A stretch of 64,000 nucleotides of DNA from Streptomyces sp. NBC_01669 (GTDB lineage: Bacteria; Actinomycetota; Actinomycetes; Streptomycetales; Streptomycetaceae): the NCBI RefSeq assembly GCF_026339735.1, contig NZ_JAPEQG010000002.1, positions 744,001 through 808,000 of the forward strand. Direction: 5' to 3'. This document shows positions 17,825 through 26,548 of the stretch, one piece after another. The notes under the pieces are model-generated. The model made no database searches. It saw nothing but the letters and a program-made list of their open reading frames with translations, and was not told where the DNA came from. The first letter of the stretch is position 1. The number at the start of each line of letters is the position of its first letter. A program made the position numbers and the translations under genes.

Positions 17825-18730
17825 ATGGCTGACTTCGAGGCAGTGGAGTTCTCGACCTTCGACGGCGTGACGCTACGAGGAGACTTCTTCCGCACCGACG
17901 GCCACAACCGGCCCGCCGTGGTCCTGGTCCCAGGGCTCGGCATGCTCAAGGAACACGTCGGCGGCAGCATCGCCGCCGCCCTGCGTGACGCCGGCTACTC
18001 GGTCTTCGCCTACGACCACCGGGGGTACGGTTCGAGCGACGGCGCGCCACGCCAGCAGACTGACCCACTGCAACAGTCCGAAGACCTCCACGACGCCGTC
18101 AGCGCCGCCGCCAGGCTGCCCGGAGTCGACGCCTCACGCATGGCCGTCCTGGGCATCGGGCACGGAGGCGGTGCCGCGCTGATGGCCGCAGCCTGCGACC
18201 CGCGCGTGAAAACAGTGATAGTCAGCGATCCCTTCATCTCCGGCCGCCTTGACGCCCCCCTGTACCCGCCGACACAGCTCCTCAGAGCCTGGCGTGAACG
18301 TGAAGACGTCACTGCCTGCGGCCCTAGGCAGCCCCTCTACCTGCAGTGCTGGCCCGAGAACTACGAACAGGCCCACACCATCGGCCGCGACAGTCCGCTG
18401 ATGCGCGGGAACGCGTCCCTGGACCTGTTCCGCGCGCTCCGCGCCGACGCGCACGAGCTACGGCTCTCATGGGAGAACAAGATCACTCTGCAGTCGCTGT
18501 CCCGCCTGGCCAGATCCGAGCCACGCGACCACGTCCCACGCGTCACCTGTCCCCTGCTCTACCTCGTCGAGATGAACGGGCCGAGCGTCGTCCACAAGCA
18601 GATCGTCTCCACCGCAGGCGGCTACGCCGAGCTCAACTTCACCCAGAGCTCGTATCTCCTCCGCGACCACACCGCCGGCTTCCACGACGCGCTGCACAAG
18701 CAAGTGGACTTCCTGCGCCACCACCTGTGA
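17825..18730 (+). CDS. Alpha/beta hydrolase fold protein lacking the nucleophile Ser
   Basis: 301 residues with the alpha/beta hydrolase core: VVLVPGLGMLKEHVGG (oxyanion region), YDHRGYGSSDG and a nucleophile-elbow strand, RMAVLGIGHGGGAAL. In active members the elbow is G-x-S-x-G; here it reads G110-I-G112-H-G114, so the Ser is replaced by Gly. A late His (DHTAGFHD) is present. It may be a non-catalytic or altered-mechanism member, related to the broad polyketide-transferase/DLH-like group. The divergent promoter with DUF427 carries a GGACTATATAGTCC element, suggesting joint control. Confidence 0.8.
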   Translation: MADFEAVEFSTFDGVTLRGDFFRTDGHNRPAVVLVPGLGMLKEHVGGSIAAALRDAGYSVFAYDHRGYGSSDGAPRQQTDPLQQSEDLHDAVSAAARLPGVDASRMAVLGIGHGGGAALMAAACDPRVKTVIVSDPFISGRLDAPLYPPTQLLRAWREREDVTACGPRQPLYLQCWPENYEQAHTIGRDSPLMRGNASLDLFRALRADAHELRLSWENKITLQSLSRLARSEPRDHVPRVTCPLLYLVEMNGPSVVHKQIVSTAGGYAELNFTQSSYLLRDHTAGFHDALHKQVDFLRHHL

Positions 18731-18785
18731 ACCCCGCTCGCCGTCACGCACGGCACGCTCGCCCCAGGCGGGAAACGACAGCAAG

Positions 18786-18956
18786 ATGAGCACCGAGACA
18801 CGGCCCGCACGCAGACCCGCAGGGCTAGGTGCCCTCTCCGCCGAGACGCCGCCGCGCAAGCAGATCAGCCCTGCGCCTGCGGCAGAGACCCTGGCAGACT
18901 GCGACCCCGTCGTCGCCCGGCTCCACGCCCTCTACGGCCCGCCCCAGCTCAAAAAC
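18786..18956 (+). pseudogene. Small ORF interrupted by two insertion sequences
   Basis: Unrecognised. It starts 55 bases after the hydrolase stop and reads 57 codons up to the ISL3 insertion. If the ISL3 (with one TCAAAAAC copy) and the IS701 (with one CTAG copy) are removed, the frame continues as NPTTTPFASRT and stops. That gives about 67 residues ending shortly before the convergent DUF6510 gene. The clean ending supports a real, now broken, small gene. It is rich in Ala, Pro and Arg with no motif I know. Confidence 0.4.
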
Positions 18957-20357
18957 GGCTCTCCTGCCGTATGTGTGGGTCATCGGGTTGCGAGTTGACG
19001 GCCGGGGAGGGTGGGTTTGTCTCCTGCGAGGGTGAGCATGACGAGGGCGATGATGGCGTCGGCGGAGTGGAAGCCGAAGCCGCGGCGGATGATCAGGCGG
19101 GTCTTGGTGTTCGTGGATTCGATCAGCCCGTTACTCATCCCCGTGATCAACGCGGCCCGGATGGCGTCGTAGTGCCGGACGATTCGGCGTTGGAGACCGA
19201 CGAAGGCATCGATGCGGCAGCGTCGGGCCCAGCCGATCCATCGGTCCAGTGCCGTGAGGGCCGCGGTGGGACGGGTCTTGGCCAGGGTGAACATCATCCG
19301 CAGGGCCTCCTTGAGGCGCCAGGCGCGGTGCAGGCGGGGGTCGGTGGCTTGGATCCAGGCGAGTTTGGCGATCTGCCGGTCGGTGAGGTTGGCCTCGTTC
19401 TTCCACAGCGCGAAGCGGGAGTCCTTCAACGCCCGGGCCCGTTCGCGGTCGTCGGCTTCGCGGCGGGCGCGGTTCCAGGAGGCCCGGCGCTCGGTGTCCA
19501 GGGCGTCGGTGGCCCAGGCGACGATGTGAAAGGGGTCCATGACACGCACGGCGCAGGGGACGCGTTCGGCGAGGACGTCGGCGATCCAGCTCGCACCGTC
19601 GGCGCTGATGTGGGTGAGCCGCGGGGCGCGTTGATCTCCCAGGGTGTCGAAGAAGCGGTGCAGGACGTCCTTGCCGTGGCCGTCGGCCATCCACACCACC
19701 TTCGCGGTGTCGTGGTCGACCACCACGGTCATGTACTTCTGACCCTTGCGGTAAGGGATCTCGTCGATCCCGATCCGGCGCAGACCGGACAGCCGGTCAC
19801 GATCGCGGTCGCGGTCGGTGACGTGCCGCTCGACGATGGCCCCGACCGTCCGCCACGAGGTCCGCATCAGCGCGGCCGTCGCGGACTTGGAACATTCGGC
19901 AGCCATCCAGGCCGTCTGCTGGTCGAAGCCTCGGGTGTGTCCCGCACCGTGCCTCGCCCAGGGCATCGATGTCACCGTCGGCCCGTGCACCCGGCAGTCC
20001 ACCCGGGGCGCGTCGGCCTCCAGGAACACCTTCACCACCCCGTGGTCCAGATCCCGCCGGCGGCGCCGGCCCCGCCCGGCGTCGTACCGGACCGCGGGTC
20101 TGCGACAGATCCCGCATCGCTGCCGACGTCGCGCGTCGGACCGTACCGACACGATCACACACTGTTCGGACCCGTCCCAGCGGACACCCTCGACCACGGT
20201 GTTTTCGACCGTCAGGGTCCGCTTCCATATGCTGAAGGTAGACACGCCGTTTCCTTGCAAGATCAAGCTTGTGACTAGACACCTCAAGCCTTGCAGGAAG
20301 CGGCGTGTTTCATGTATCACCGCAGGTCACAGCACCCACACATACGGCAGGAGAGCC
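18957..20357 (-). mobile_element. ISL3 family insertion sequence (copy 1)
   Basis: Terminal inverted repeats of about 23 bases begin GGCTCTCCTGCCGTATGTGT and are matched at the right end. It is flanked by an 8-base direct repeat, TCAAAAAC, at 18949-18956 and 20358-20365, as usual for ISL3. It contains one intact transposase. Confidence 0.9.
18980..20245 (-). CDS. ISL3 family transposase
   Basis: 421 residues from a GTG preceded by AAGGAAA. It has the N-terminal zinc-binding C-x2-C pattern (RCGICRRPAVRYD), then WARHGAGHTRGFDQ, the first catalytic Asp in RIGIDEIPYRKGQ, VMDPFHIVAWA and the C-terminal SNGLIESTNTKTRLI acidic block. It appears intact, with matching IS ends, so it may be active. 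It is related to the copy at 31198 but clearly diverged. Confidence 0.9.
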   Translation of the reverse strand: MSTFSIWKRTLTVENTVVEGVRWDGSEQCVIVSVRSDARRRQRCGICRRPAVRYDAGRGRRRRRDLDHGVVKVFLEADAPRVDCRVHGPTVTSMPWARHGAGHTRGFDQQTAWMAAECSKSATAALMRTSWRTVGAIVERHVTDRDRDRDRLSGLRRIGIDEIPYRKGQKYMTVVVDHDTAKVVWMADGHGKDVLHRFFDTLGDQRAPRLTHISADGASWIADVLAERVPCAVRVMDPFHIVAWATDALDTERRASWNRARREADDRERARALKDSRFALWKNEANLTDRQIAKLAWIQATDPRLHRAWRLKEALRMMFTLAKTRPTAALTALDRWIGWARRCRIDAFVGLQRRIVRHYDAIRAALITGMSNGLIESTNTKTRLIIRRGFGFHSADAIIALVMLTLAGDKPTLPGRQLATR

Positions 20358-20602
20358 TCAAAAACCCGACCACCACGCCGTTCGCTAGCAGTGGTTTGTT
20401 GACGGCGGGTCAGGGCCGTAGTAGGCCGGTAGCAGAGGAACGTCGCCTCGCCGCCTGGGGGCTTGTGATGACCCGTCGTCTGCCGTGTCCGCCCGCACCG
20501 GGCCCGCTGGAAGCTTACGCCGCACGCTTCGATGACCTGTTGTCGAGGTTCAGGGTCACGTGTCCAGGTAGGTACGGGCTCATGTGTCCACCTGGTTGAC
20601 CG

Positions 20603-20752
20603 TCAGGCGACGCTGGAGGCTTCTTCGAGGGCGGCGAGGCGATTCTTCAGCCGGTAGCTGGGGCCGTTGATGGAGATGGCGTCGCAGTGGTGGAGGAGAC
20701 GGTCGAGGATGGCGGTGGCCAGCACTTCGTCACCGAACACCTGTCCCCATTC
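20603..20752 (-). pseudogene. istB: istB, 3' part
   Basis: Encodes the IstB C-terminus: EWGQVFGDEVLATAILDRLL, then HCDAISINGPSYRLKNRL. It is separated from the rest of the gene (24504-25121) by the 3.75-kb recombinase element. Joining the two parts recreates the usual SFxEWGQVFGD stretch. Confidence 0.85.
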
Positions 20753-20898
20753 AACTGGGGCTGGCACTTGTTCCGTGAGAGACATCGGCCCTGCGACCTG
20801 CCCGTTTCAGGGGTCTGGGCGTCTCTTTGATTGTCTCGCTGACAGCACGGTTTTGTAGGCGGTACCTTCATTCGTCAGGTGCGAGGAAGGTGTGGCCG

Positions 20899-21963
20899 AT
20901 GGTGGAGTCGCGTCTGCGGGTGATCGAGGGCCGGACGGTCCCCGACGTGCCCGTTGCCTGGGATCCGTGGGAGTTCCAGGCGCTGTGCGTGGAGGCGTTC
21001 GTGGCGTCCTGGCAGGCCCGGGGCTTCAGCCCGGTGACGGTCGACAACGACATCGGCTTGCTGGAACGGACGTTGAAAGCGCTCGGCCGACCGGCGTGGG
21101 ACGTGACGCCGGAGGACGTCGACCGCGTGGTCGGCGGTCTGGCCGTCGACGGGCGGGCACTGTCCACTCGCCGCGGTTACGTCCAGATCTTCAAGGGCTT
21201 CCACCGGTTCCTCCAAGCCCGAAAGGCCGCCGAGATCGAGGCCGCGTTCGGGGTCCGGCTGGTCTGCCCGGTGGACGAGTTCAACGCCTCCCGACACGTC
21301 GGCGACGACTCTCCAGCCCTGCTGCCGCCACCGACCCCGGAGCGGGTCGAGGAGTTCTTCGACTTCCTCAAGGCCCGCATCGCCACCGCCCGCAAATACG
21401 CCCCCGCCGCCCGCGACTACGCGCTGTTCCGGACGCTCTATCACGCTGGCCTTCGCTCGGAGGAGGCATCCCGCCTGGACTGCCCGGACGTCCACTTCAC
21501 CCGCGGCCCGTTCGGCAAACTGCATGTGCGCTTCGGCAAAGGAGCCCACACCTCCGGGCCTCGCCCACGTTGGGTGCCCATGCTCGACCACCTGGACCTG
21601 ATCCTGCACTGGTTCCTCGACGACGTCCGCGGCAAGTTCCCCGACTCGCCCGCGCTGTTCGCCGACGAGTCCGGCGGCCACCTCCACCAGGGCACCGTCC
21701 GCAACCGGCTGCGTTACCTGATGGAACTCGAAGGCCGCCCGGCCGCCGACCGGTTCAGCCCGCATGCCCTGCGGCGGGCCTGCGCGACGCACAACTACGA
21801 ACGCGGAGTGGACCTGGTGGCCATCCAACAGCTGCTCGGTCACTGGACCGTCAGTTCGACCATGAGATACGTCCGGCCCTCGGCCACGTTCATCGAGGAC
21901 GCCTACCGACGCGCCGTGACCAGCACACTCGGCGAGCTCGCCGGAGAGGACCCCACGCCGTGA
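20899..21963 (+). CDS. Tyrosine recombinase, first of the element
   Basis: 354 residues. The N-terminal SAM-like core-binding domain (VEAFVASWQARGFSPVTVDN) is followed by a complete tyrosine-recombinase catalytic set: R186 in YHAGLRSEEASRL, K214 in RFGKGA, H289-x2-R292 in SPHALRRAC, H315 in LLGHW and Y324 in MRYVRP. The ATG is preceded by AGGAAGG. The frame stays open further 5' without similarity. The gene overlaps the next one by four bases, indicating an operon. Confidence 0.9.
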   Translation: MVESRLRVIEGRTVPDVPVAWDPWEFQALCVEAFVASWQARGFSPVTVDNDIGLLERTLKALGRPAWDVTPEDVDRVVGGLAVDGRALSTRRGYVQIFKGFHRFLQARKAAEIEAAFGVRLVCPVDEFNASRHVGDDSPALLPPPTPERVEEFFDFLKARIATARKYAPAARDYALFRTLYHAGLRSEEASRLDCPDVHFTRGPFGKLHVRFGKGAHTSGPRPRWVPMLDHLDLILHWFLDDVRGKFPDSPALFADESGGHLHQGTVRNRLRYLMELEGRPAADRFSPHALRRACATHNYERGVDLVAIQQLLGHWTVSSTMRYVRPSATFIEDAYRRAVTSTLGELAGEDPTP

Positions 21964-22274
21964 ACATCAAGTGGAAGCTACGGATGGCCGCCGCCCAGCG
22001 CGAGGTCTGGACCGGCGCCCAGCTGCGGCGGCTCCTGGCCGACAAGGCCGGGCTGGAGCTGTCGTCCGCATCGGTGTCGGCCCTGTTCACCAAGGAACCC
22101 TCCCAGGTGAAGATGTCCACCTTGGCCGCGTTGTGCACCGCGCTGGAGTGCACCCCCAACGACCTGATCGAGGTCGACACCACCCCCGTCGAACGCCCCG
22201 CCACCCCCGTCCCACCAGCAGCAGAGCTGCCCCGGGCCGCCTCGGCCCGCGGCCGGTCCATGCCACCGATCTGA
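21960..22274 (+). CDS. Small XRE-type helix-turn-helix protein between the recombinases
   Basis: 104 residues from a GTG that overlaps the previous stop (GTGA). It is a Cro/C1-like DNA-binding protein: QLRRLLADKAGLELSSASVS, then MSTLAALCTALECTPNDLIE, typical of short HTH_26-type regulators. A Pro-rich tail follows. Its tight placement suggests a role as a directionality or regulatory factor for the two recombinases; this is inference. Confidence 0.8.
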   Translation: MNIKWKLRMAAAQREVWTGAQLRRLLADKAGLELSSASVSALFTKEPSQVKMSTLAALCTALECTPNDLIEVDTTPVERPATPVPPAAELPRAASARGRSMPPI

Positions 22275-22296
22275 CACAACGGAACGTGGACGGACC

Positions 22297-23928
22297 ATGA
22301 GCAAGAAGCAGCGGGACTGCGTCGACTGCGGGGCGCCGGTCGGGATCATCAACCGGCAGCACTGCTGCCGCTGCACCGCCCGGATGAAGGACGAAGCCGC
22401 CCACGCGGCCTGTCCCGGATGCGGGAAGCCCCGCGTCCTGCAGGCCGACACCGGACGGTGCATCACCTGCTCGCGGACCTGTACCACCTGCGGCCGCCCG
22501 GTGCGATCGCCGGCCACCACCAGTTGCGGGTCCTGCCGGCGTGAAGCCGAGCGAGTTGCCCCCAAGCGGACCTGCCCGCGCTGCCGACGGCCCGGTTTCC
22601 TGCGGCCCGGCACCGGATGGTGTGGCCACTGCTCGCGCGTCCGGCAGACCAAACAACCACCACGGCCGTGCGCCGGGTGCGGCCAGGTACGGCGCCATGC
22701 CGGGCTGGGACTGTGCTCGGCCTGCTGGCAGAAACACCCCGACCGCCCGTTCATCGCCGCCGAGAACCTGGCCGCACGGCTCGACGGCCCGCCGCCGTGG
22801 CTGGGCGACTTCGCCGGTCACCTCGCCACCCGACACTGCCCAAGCCGTGCCTGCACGATGATCAGCACGCTGGGCCGCCTGCTGCAGGACGACCACCCCA
22901 ACCACCCACAGGCCCTCCTGGACCGCGCCCGCCGGCCCGGCCGCTCGATGGGTTCCCTCGCCCGCGCGCTGGAGGACTTCTTCACCCACCGCGGTCTGGC
23001 CCTGCCCACCGACCACGCGGACCGGCTCGCGGCCGGACGCCGCCGACGCCGCATCGAAGCCGCCCCACCACCACTGCGACCGCAGGTCCAGACGTTCGCC
23101 GAATCCCTGCTGCGGGCACGTGAACGCGCCCTGCGAGCCGGCACCCTGCCCCGCACCGACACCACCATCGACGCAGCCTTGGCCATCGTCCGCGACCTCG
23201 CGATCTTCCTGACCGGCCAGCGCGGCAAGCAGGACTGGGCCCTGGCCGACGTCCACGACGTCGAAGCGTTCCTGGCAAAGATGCCCAAGGCCCGCCAGCG
23301 CCGACTAATCGTGTTGCGGCAGTTCTTCCGCTTCGCCCGCTCCCGTAAAGTCCTGCTCGTCGACCCCACCCGGGGAGTACAGGCGAAAGGGCCGTCCGGA
23401 TTCAGCGGCACCACCGTCGCCGTCGGCCAACAGCGCGAACTCTTCCGCCGCTGGACCACCGCCACCGACGCGCACCCCCACGAAGCTCTGCTCGGCATCC
23501 TGGCCCTCCTGCACGCGGCCTCCAGCCGAGAGGTCCGGCTCCTGCGCGTGGACGACGTCGATCCGACCGACCGCACCGTCCGTCTGGGCAAGCGCCCGCA
23601 TCCGGTGCCGCTGGACCCGGCCAGCTGGTCGGTTCTGCAACGATGCCTGGCCCACCGCGAGAACCAGCACACCGACAACCCCCACGTGGTGGTCACCCGG
23701 ATCACCAAGACCGGGCGGGCGCCGGCGTCGACCGCCTATATCAGCCACGTCCTGGACCCTTGTGGCACCCCACCCAGGACCCTGCGATGCACCCGCCTCG
23801 CCGACCTGGTGAACGTCCTCGACCCCAAACTCGTCGCCGCCGCCCTCGGCATGGAACCCGAAGGCGTCATGATCTATCTCGCCGACCACGTCGACCGGAC
23901 ACGGCTCCCCGACATCCCGACAGCCTGA
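22297..23928 (+). CDS. Second tyrosine recombinase with N-terminal zinc-ribbon array
   Basis: 543 residues. The first 150 hold a run of C-x2-C pairs (DCVDCG, CCRC, CPGCG, CTTCG, CPRCRR, CGHC, CAGCG, CSAC), so several zinc ribbons. A core-binding domain follows (DAALAIVRDLAIFLTG, LRQFFRFARSRKVLLVDPT). The catalytic part is less canonical: HAASSREVRLLRV has the first Arg, TLRCTRLADLV stands where H-x2-R is usual, and MIYLAD offers a Tyr. The first catalytic His looks replaced by Cys, so activity may depend on its partner. It begins 22 bases after the HTH gene. Confidence 0.85.
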   Translation: MSKKQRDCVDCGAPVGIINRQHCCRCTARMKDEAAHAACPGCGKPRVLQADTGRCITCSRTCTTCGRPVRSPATTSCGSCRREAERVAPKRTCPRCRRPGFLRPGTGWCGHCSRVRQTKQPPRPCAGCGQVRRHAGLGLCSACWQKHPDRPFIAAENLAARLDGPPPWLGDFAGHLATRHCPSRACTMISTLGRLLQDDHPNHPQALLDRARRPGRSMGSLARALEDFFTHRGLALPTDHADRLAAGRRRRRIEAAPPPLRPQVQTFAESLLRARERALRAGTLPRTDTTIDAALAIVRDLAIFLTGQRGKQDWALADVHDVEAFLAKMPKARQRRLIVLRQFFRFARSRKVLLVDPTRGVQAKGPSGFSGTTVAVGQQRELFRRWTTATDAHPHEALLGILALLHAASSREVRLLRVDDVDPTDRTVRLGKRPHPVPLDPASWSVLQRCLAHRENQHTDNPHVVVTRITKTGRAPASTAYISHVLDPCGTPPRTLRCTRLADLVNVLDPKLVAAALGMEPEGVMIYLADHVDRTRLPDIPTA

Positions 23929-23941
23929 CGGAGAAAAATCT

Positions 23942-24454
23942 ATGAGCACTCCACCATCCGACGACGAGCTCTGGCAGGCATTCGTCGAGGCCAAGCGGGA
24001 AATGCACCGCCGTCAAGCCGACTTCTATCAAAAGGCCCGCGACAGGCCCGGGACCCTCAAAGCCGCTCTGACCGCAGAAGCAGGACCATGGCAGCAGGGC
24101 GCCGCCCTCGACTTCCTCGCGGCACTCCCAGATGACATCCCCGGACTCCTCGGCGACCTTGTCGGCCTCTCCCTGTCTCACGGGTGGGCTCTGGCCGCCC
24201 GGCAGGCCATCGACCGTATCCCGCACGACGACCTGGTACCTCTGCTCGGACCGCTCATTTTGGAGCGACTCGGCTCGGCCGACGATGACGAGTACCGGCG
24301 CCTCGCCGAACTCCTCGCCCATATCGAAGCCTGGGAGCTACTCGGCCAACTCGTGGGCCGCGCACTGGACACCGATGACTCCGACACACACGAAGTAGCC
24401 GAAGACTTCACGAAGTCGTACGGCCCGATGTGGCTCTCCAAGCCCAACCCGTGA
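23942..24454 (+). CDS. Cargo protein of unknown function, helical
   Basis: 170 residues, not recognised. It starts 13 bases after the recombinase stop with GGAG upstream, so it is translated from the same transcript. Composition is acidic and almost wholly helical. Its repeated amphipathic stretches (DLVPLLGPLILERLG, RRLAELLAHIEAWELLGQLV) look HEAT-like. No membrane segment and no catalytic motif are seen. As the only passenger of the element, it could serve in host competition, immunity or element control; nothing in the sequence decides this. Confidence 0.65.
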   Translation: MSTPPSDDELWQAFVEAKREMHRRQADFYQKARDRPGTLKAALTAEAGPWQQGAALDFLAALPDDIPGLLGDLVGLSLSHGWALAARQAIDRIPHDDLVPLLGPLILERLGSADDDEYRRLAELLAHIEAWELLGQLVGRALDTDDSDTHEVAEDFTKSYGPMWLSKPNP

Positions 24455-24503
24455 GGTTTCGGCGCCGCCTGGCACAGGTTCGCCGGAACATGTGCGCTTT
24501 AGA

Positions 24504-25121
24504 GAAGGATTCGTTCGAGGTCAGGATGATGGATCCCTTCTCGTAGCGCTTGGAGACGACCTGGAAGACCAGGTTCGCCTCGGCGCGTTCGAGGGGCTGA
24601 TAGCCGACCTCATCCACCACCAGGACGTTCGGGCGGAGGTAGGTGCGAAGGGTCCCGGCGAGCCGGCCGATGGCATCTGCGCCCTTCAGCTTGCGGACCA
24701 TGTCATCGAGGGTGGTGAAGTAGACGGAGAACCCGGCCCGGCAGGCGGCGACCGCGAGGGCGACCGCGATATGTGTCTTGCCTACTCCCGGCGGCCCCAG
24801 AAGGGCGGCGTTGCCCTTGCCCTCGATGAAGGAGAGCGTGGCCAGATCCTTGATCTTGCGGGGGTCGAGTTCCGGCTGGAACGAGAAGTCGTACTGGTCC
24901 AGCGTCTTGTGATGCGGAAGCTTGGACAGGCGGAGTGAACTGCGGAAACGTCGCTCGTCGCGCATGGCCGCCTCTTCTTCCAGGGCGAGATCGAGGAAGT
25001 CGAGGTAGCCCAACTTCCCCTCCTCGGCCCGGCGGGTGAAGACGTCGAGCTGGCTGGGCAGGTGGGTGAGGCCGAGCCGGGTGGCAGTGGTGCGGATACG
25101 CGTGGTGACCAGCTCGTTCAA
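24504..25121 (-). pseudogene. istB: istB, 5' part (IS21 helper ATPase)
   Basis: AAA+ helper of the IS21 transposase: Walker A LLGPPGVGKTH, Walker B-like NVLVVDEVGYQPLERAEANL and sensor-like SIILTSNESF. After SNESF the frame runs into the recombinase element and ends with foreign residues by 24408. The start overlaps the istA stop by four bases (ATGA), as usual. Confidence 0.9.
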
Positions 25122-26548
25122 CGGTGATCCTTGATCGTTGTGGGGGTGAAGGGGCTGGTGCCGGCGAGCTGGTCGTAGACGGACAGGGGCCGGCGTTCGA
25201 CCTCGACCTGTGCGGCGGCGGAGCGGGTGAGCAGGGCCTGGAGCGGGCCGGCGGCCGCCGGGGCCGGGCGGCGGAGCGGGATGACGTTGCTGTCGTTCGC
25301 CTCGGCGTCGCCGCTGATGGTCACCGCGCGGGTATGGCCGTCCGGCAGGCCCTCCCAGTGGGCTTCGTCGACGACGCGCTGTCCTCGGCCGAGGGCCCGC
25401 GGGTGGGCGGCAAGCAGGCTCTGGCCAGCTGTTTCGGGGGCGGTGGAATGCAGGAAGACCATGTCGGATCCGGCGCGAATCTCGACCAGTTGCCGGTGGC
25501 GGACCTGACGGGCGGGCACGGAGTACAGGTTTCCTTCGAAGGCGACCAGACAGTCCTTGCCGACGTGCCGAAGGTGGCGTCGGGTGACCAGGTAGGGAGT
25601 CTGTGGCATGGGCCGCAGGGCAGCCTGATCGCGGGCGGCCCGCACCCCGATGACCTCGCCGTGGGTGGCATGGGTGCGGGCTCTGCGCAGGGGCACCCAG
25701 GCGGTGAACGCGGCGTCCATCTCCTCCAGCGAAGAGAACGCCCGCCCGGCCAGGACGTGATCACGCACGATCGCCACCTGCCGTTCGACCCGGCCCTTCC
25801 CAGTGGGTCGGTAGGCGGCCAGGACGTCGATGTCGAAGTCGTAGTGCCCGGCGAAGGCGACCGCTTCGGGGTGCAGCGGCACCGCCTTGCCCGGCGCGAC
25901 ATGACGGCGGACCACGGTCTTGGTCCGGTCGTAGACGATCGCCGCCGGGACACCGCCGAAATGCTCGAACGCCCGGCGGTGGCACGCGAAGAATGACCCG
26001 AGATCCTGGCTGGTGGTGAAGCAGCAGAACGGATCACGGGAGTACGACAGCGTCATGTGGAAGGAATAGACCTTTTCGATGCCGACGTGCGCGAGGATCT
26101 TGCCCTCGTCGCCCCAGTCCACCTGGGCCTGGGCCCCTGGGATGACCTCGAAGCGGCGGTGCAGCCGGCGCAGTTCGTCCGTCCCGACGCCCAGCTCGGC
26201 CGCGATGCGAGGCCGGGCCTCTTGCAGATAGAGCTTGACGCGCTGGTAGTTGCCGGCGAAGCCATACTGCTCGACCAGACGCTCATGCACCACCGTGCCC
26301 TTGATCAGCAGTTCTGCTCGCAGCATCGCGTCGATCAGGGGCGCCACCTCGGTAACCACCCGCGCCTGCGTTCCCTGGCGGCTGCTGCCCCGCGGCGGGC
26401 CCGGCGGAGCCTGCGAGGAGAGGTACTTGCGCACGGTCTGCCGGTGCAGACCCGTCTCCCGGGCGATCTCCGAGACGCTCATCGCACCAGACGCATGCAG
26501 AGCGCGAAAACGCCGCAACTCCGCCCAGCGTTCCTCATTCAAGATCAC
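25118..26548 (-). CDS. istA: IS21 transposase IstA
   Basis: 476 residues. It has an N-terminal helix-turn-helix (MSVSEIARETGLHRQTVRKY) and an integrase core with GAQAQVDWGDEG (first Asp), IVYDRTKTVV (second Asp) and YRPTGKGRVERQVAIVRDHV (Glu). A C-terminal beta domain includes CLVAFEGNLYSVPA. It appears complete; without an intact istB, transposition should be impaired. Confidence 0.9.
   Translation of the reverse strand: MILNEERWAELRRFRALHASGAMSVSEIARETGLHRQTVRKYLSSQAPPGPPRGSSRQGTQARVVTEVAPLIDAMLRAELLIKGTVVHERLVEQYGFAGNYQRVKLYLQEARPRIAAELGVGTDELRRLHRRFEVIPGAQAQVDWGDEGKILAHVGIEKVYSFHMTLSYSRDPFCCFTTSQDLGSFFACHRRAFEHFGGVPAAIVYDRTKTVVRRHVAPGKAVPLHPEAVAFAGHYDFDIDVLAAYRPTGKGRVERQVAIVRDHVLAGRAFSSLEEMDAAFTAWVPLRRARTHATHGEVIGVRAARDQAALRPMPQTPYLVTRRHLRHVGKDCLVAFEGNLYSVPARQVRHRQLVEIRAGSDMVFLHSTAPETAGQSLLAAHPRALGRGQRVVDEAHWEGLPDGHTRAVTISGDAEANDSNVIPLRRPAPAAAGPLQALLTRSAAAQVEVERRPLSVYDQLAGTSPFTPTTIKDHR

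Larger units (their letters stand above)
20753..24503 (+). mobile_element. Tn554-like element: two tyrosine recombinases, a small HTH protein and a cargo gene, inside istB
   Basis: The limits come from where istB homology stops and restarts. The two ends share an imperfect inverted motif: GGCACTTGTTCCG at the left and GCGCACATGTTCCG on the other strand at the right. The right end adds a second inverted copy (GCACAGGTTC), giving a recombinase-site look. I see no target duplication. Gene content resembles Tn554-type TnpA/TnpB/TnpC systems in having two different integrases and a small DNA-binding protein, but the small gene sits between them and a cargo gene follows. Confidence 0.7.

Noticed and set aside
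18971..20278. Long plus-strand frame over the ISL3 element
   Set aside because: Antisense to an intact ISL3 transposase; no family pattern of its own.
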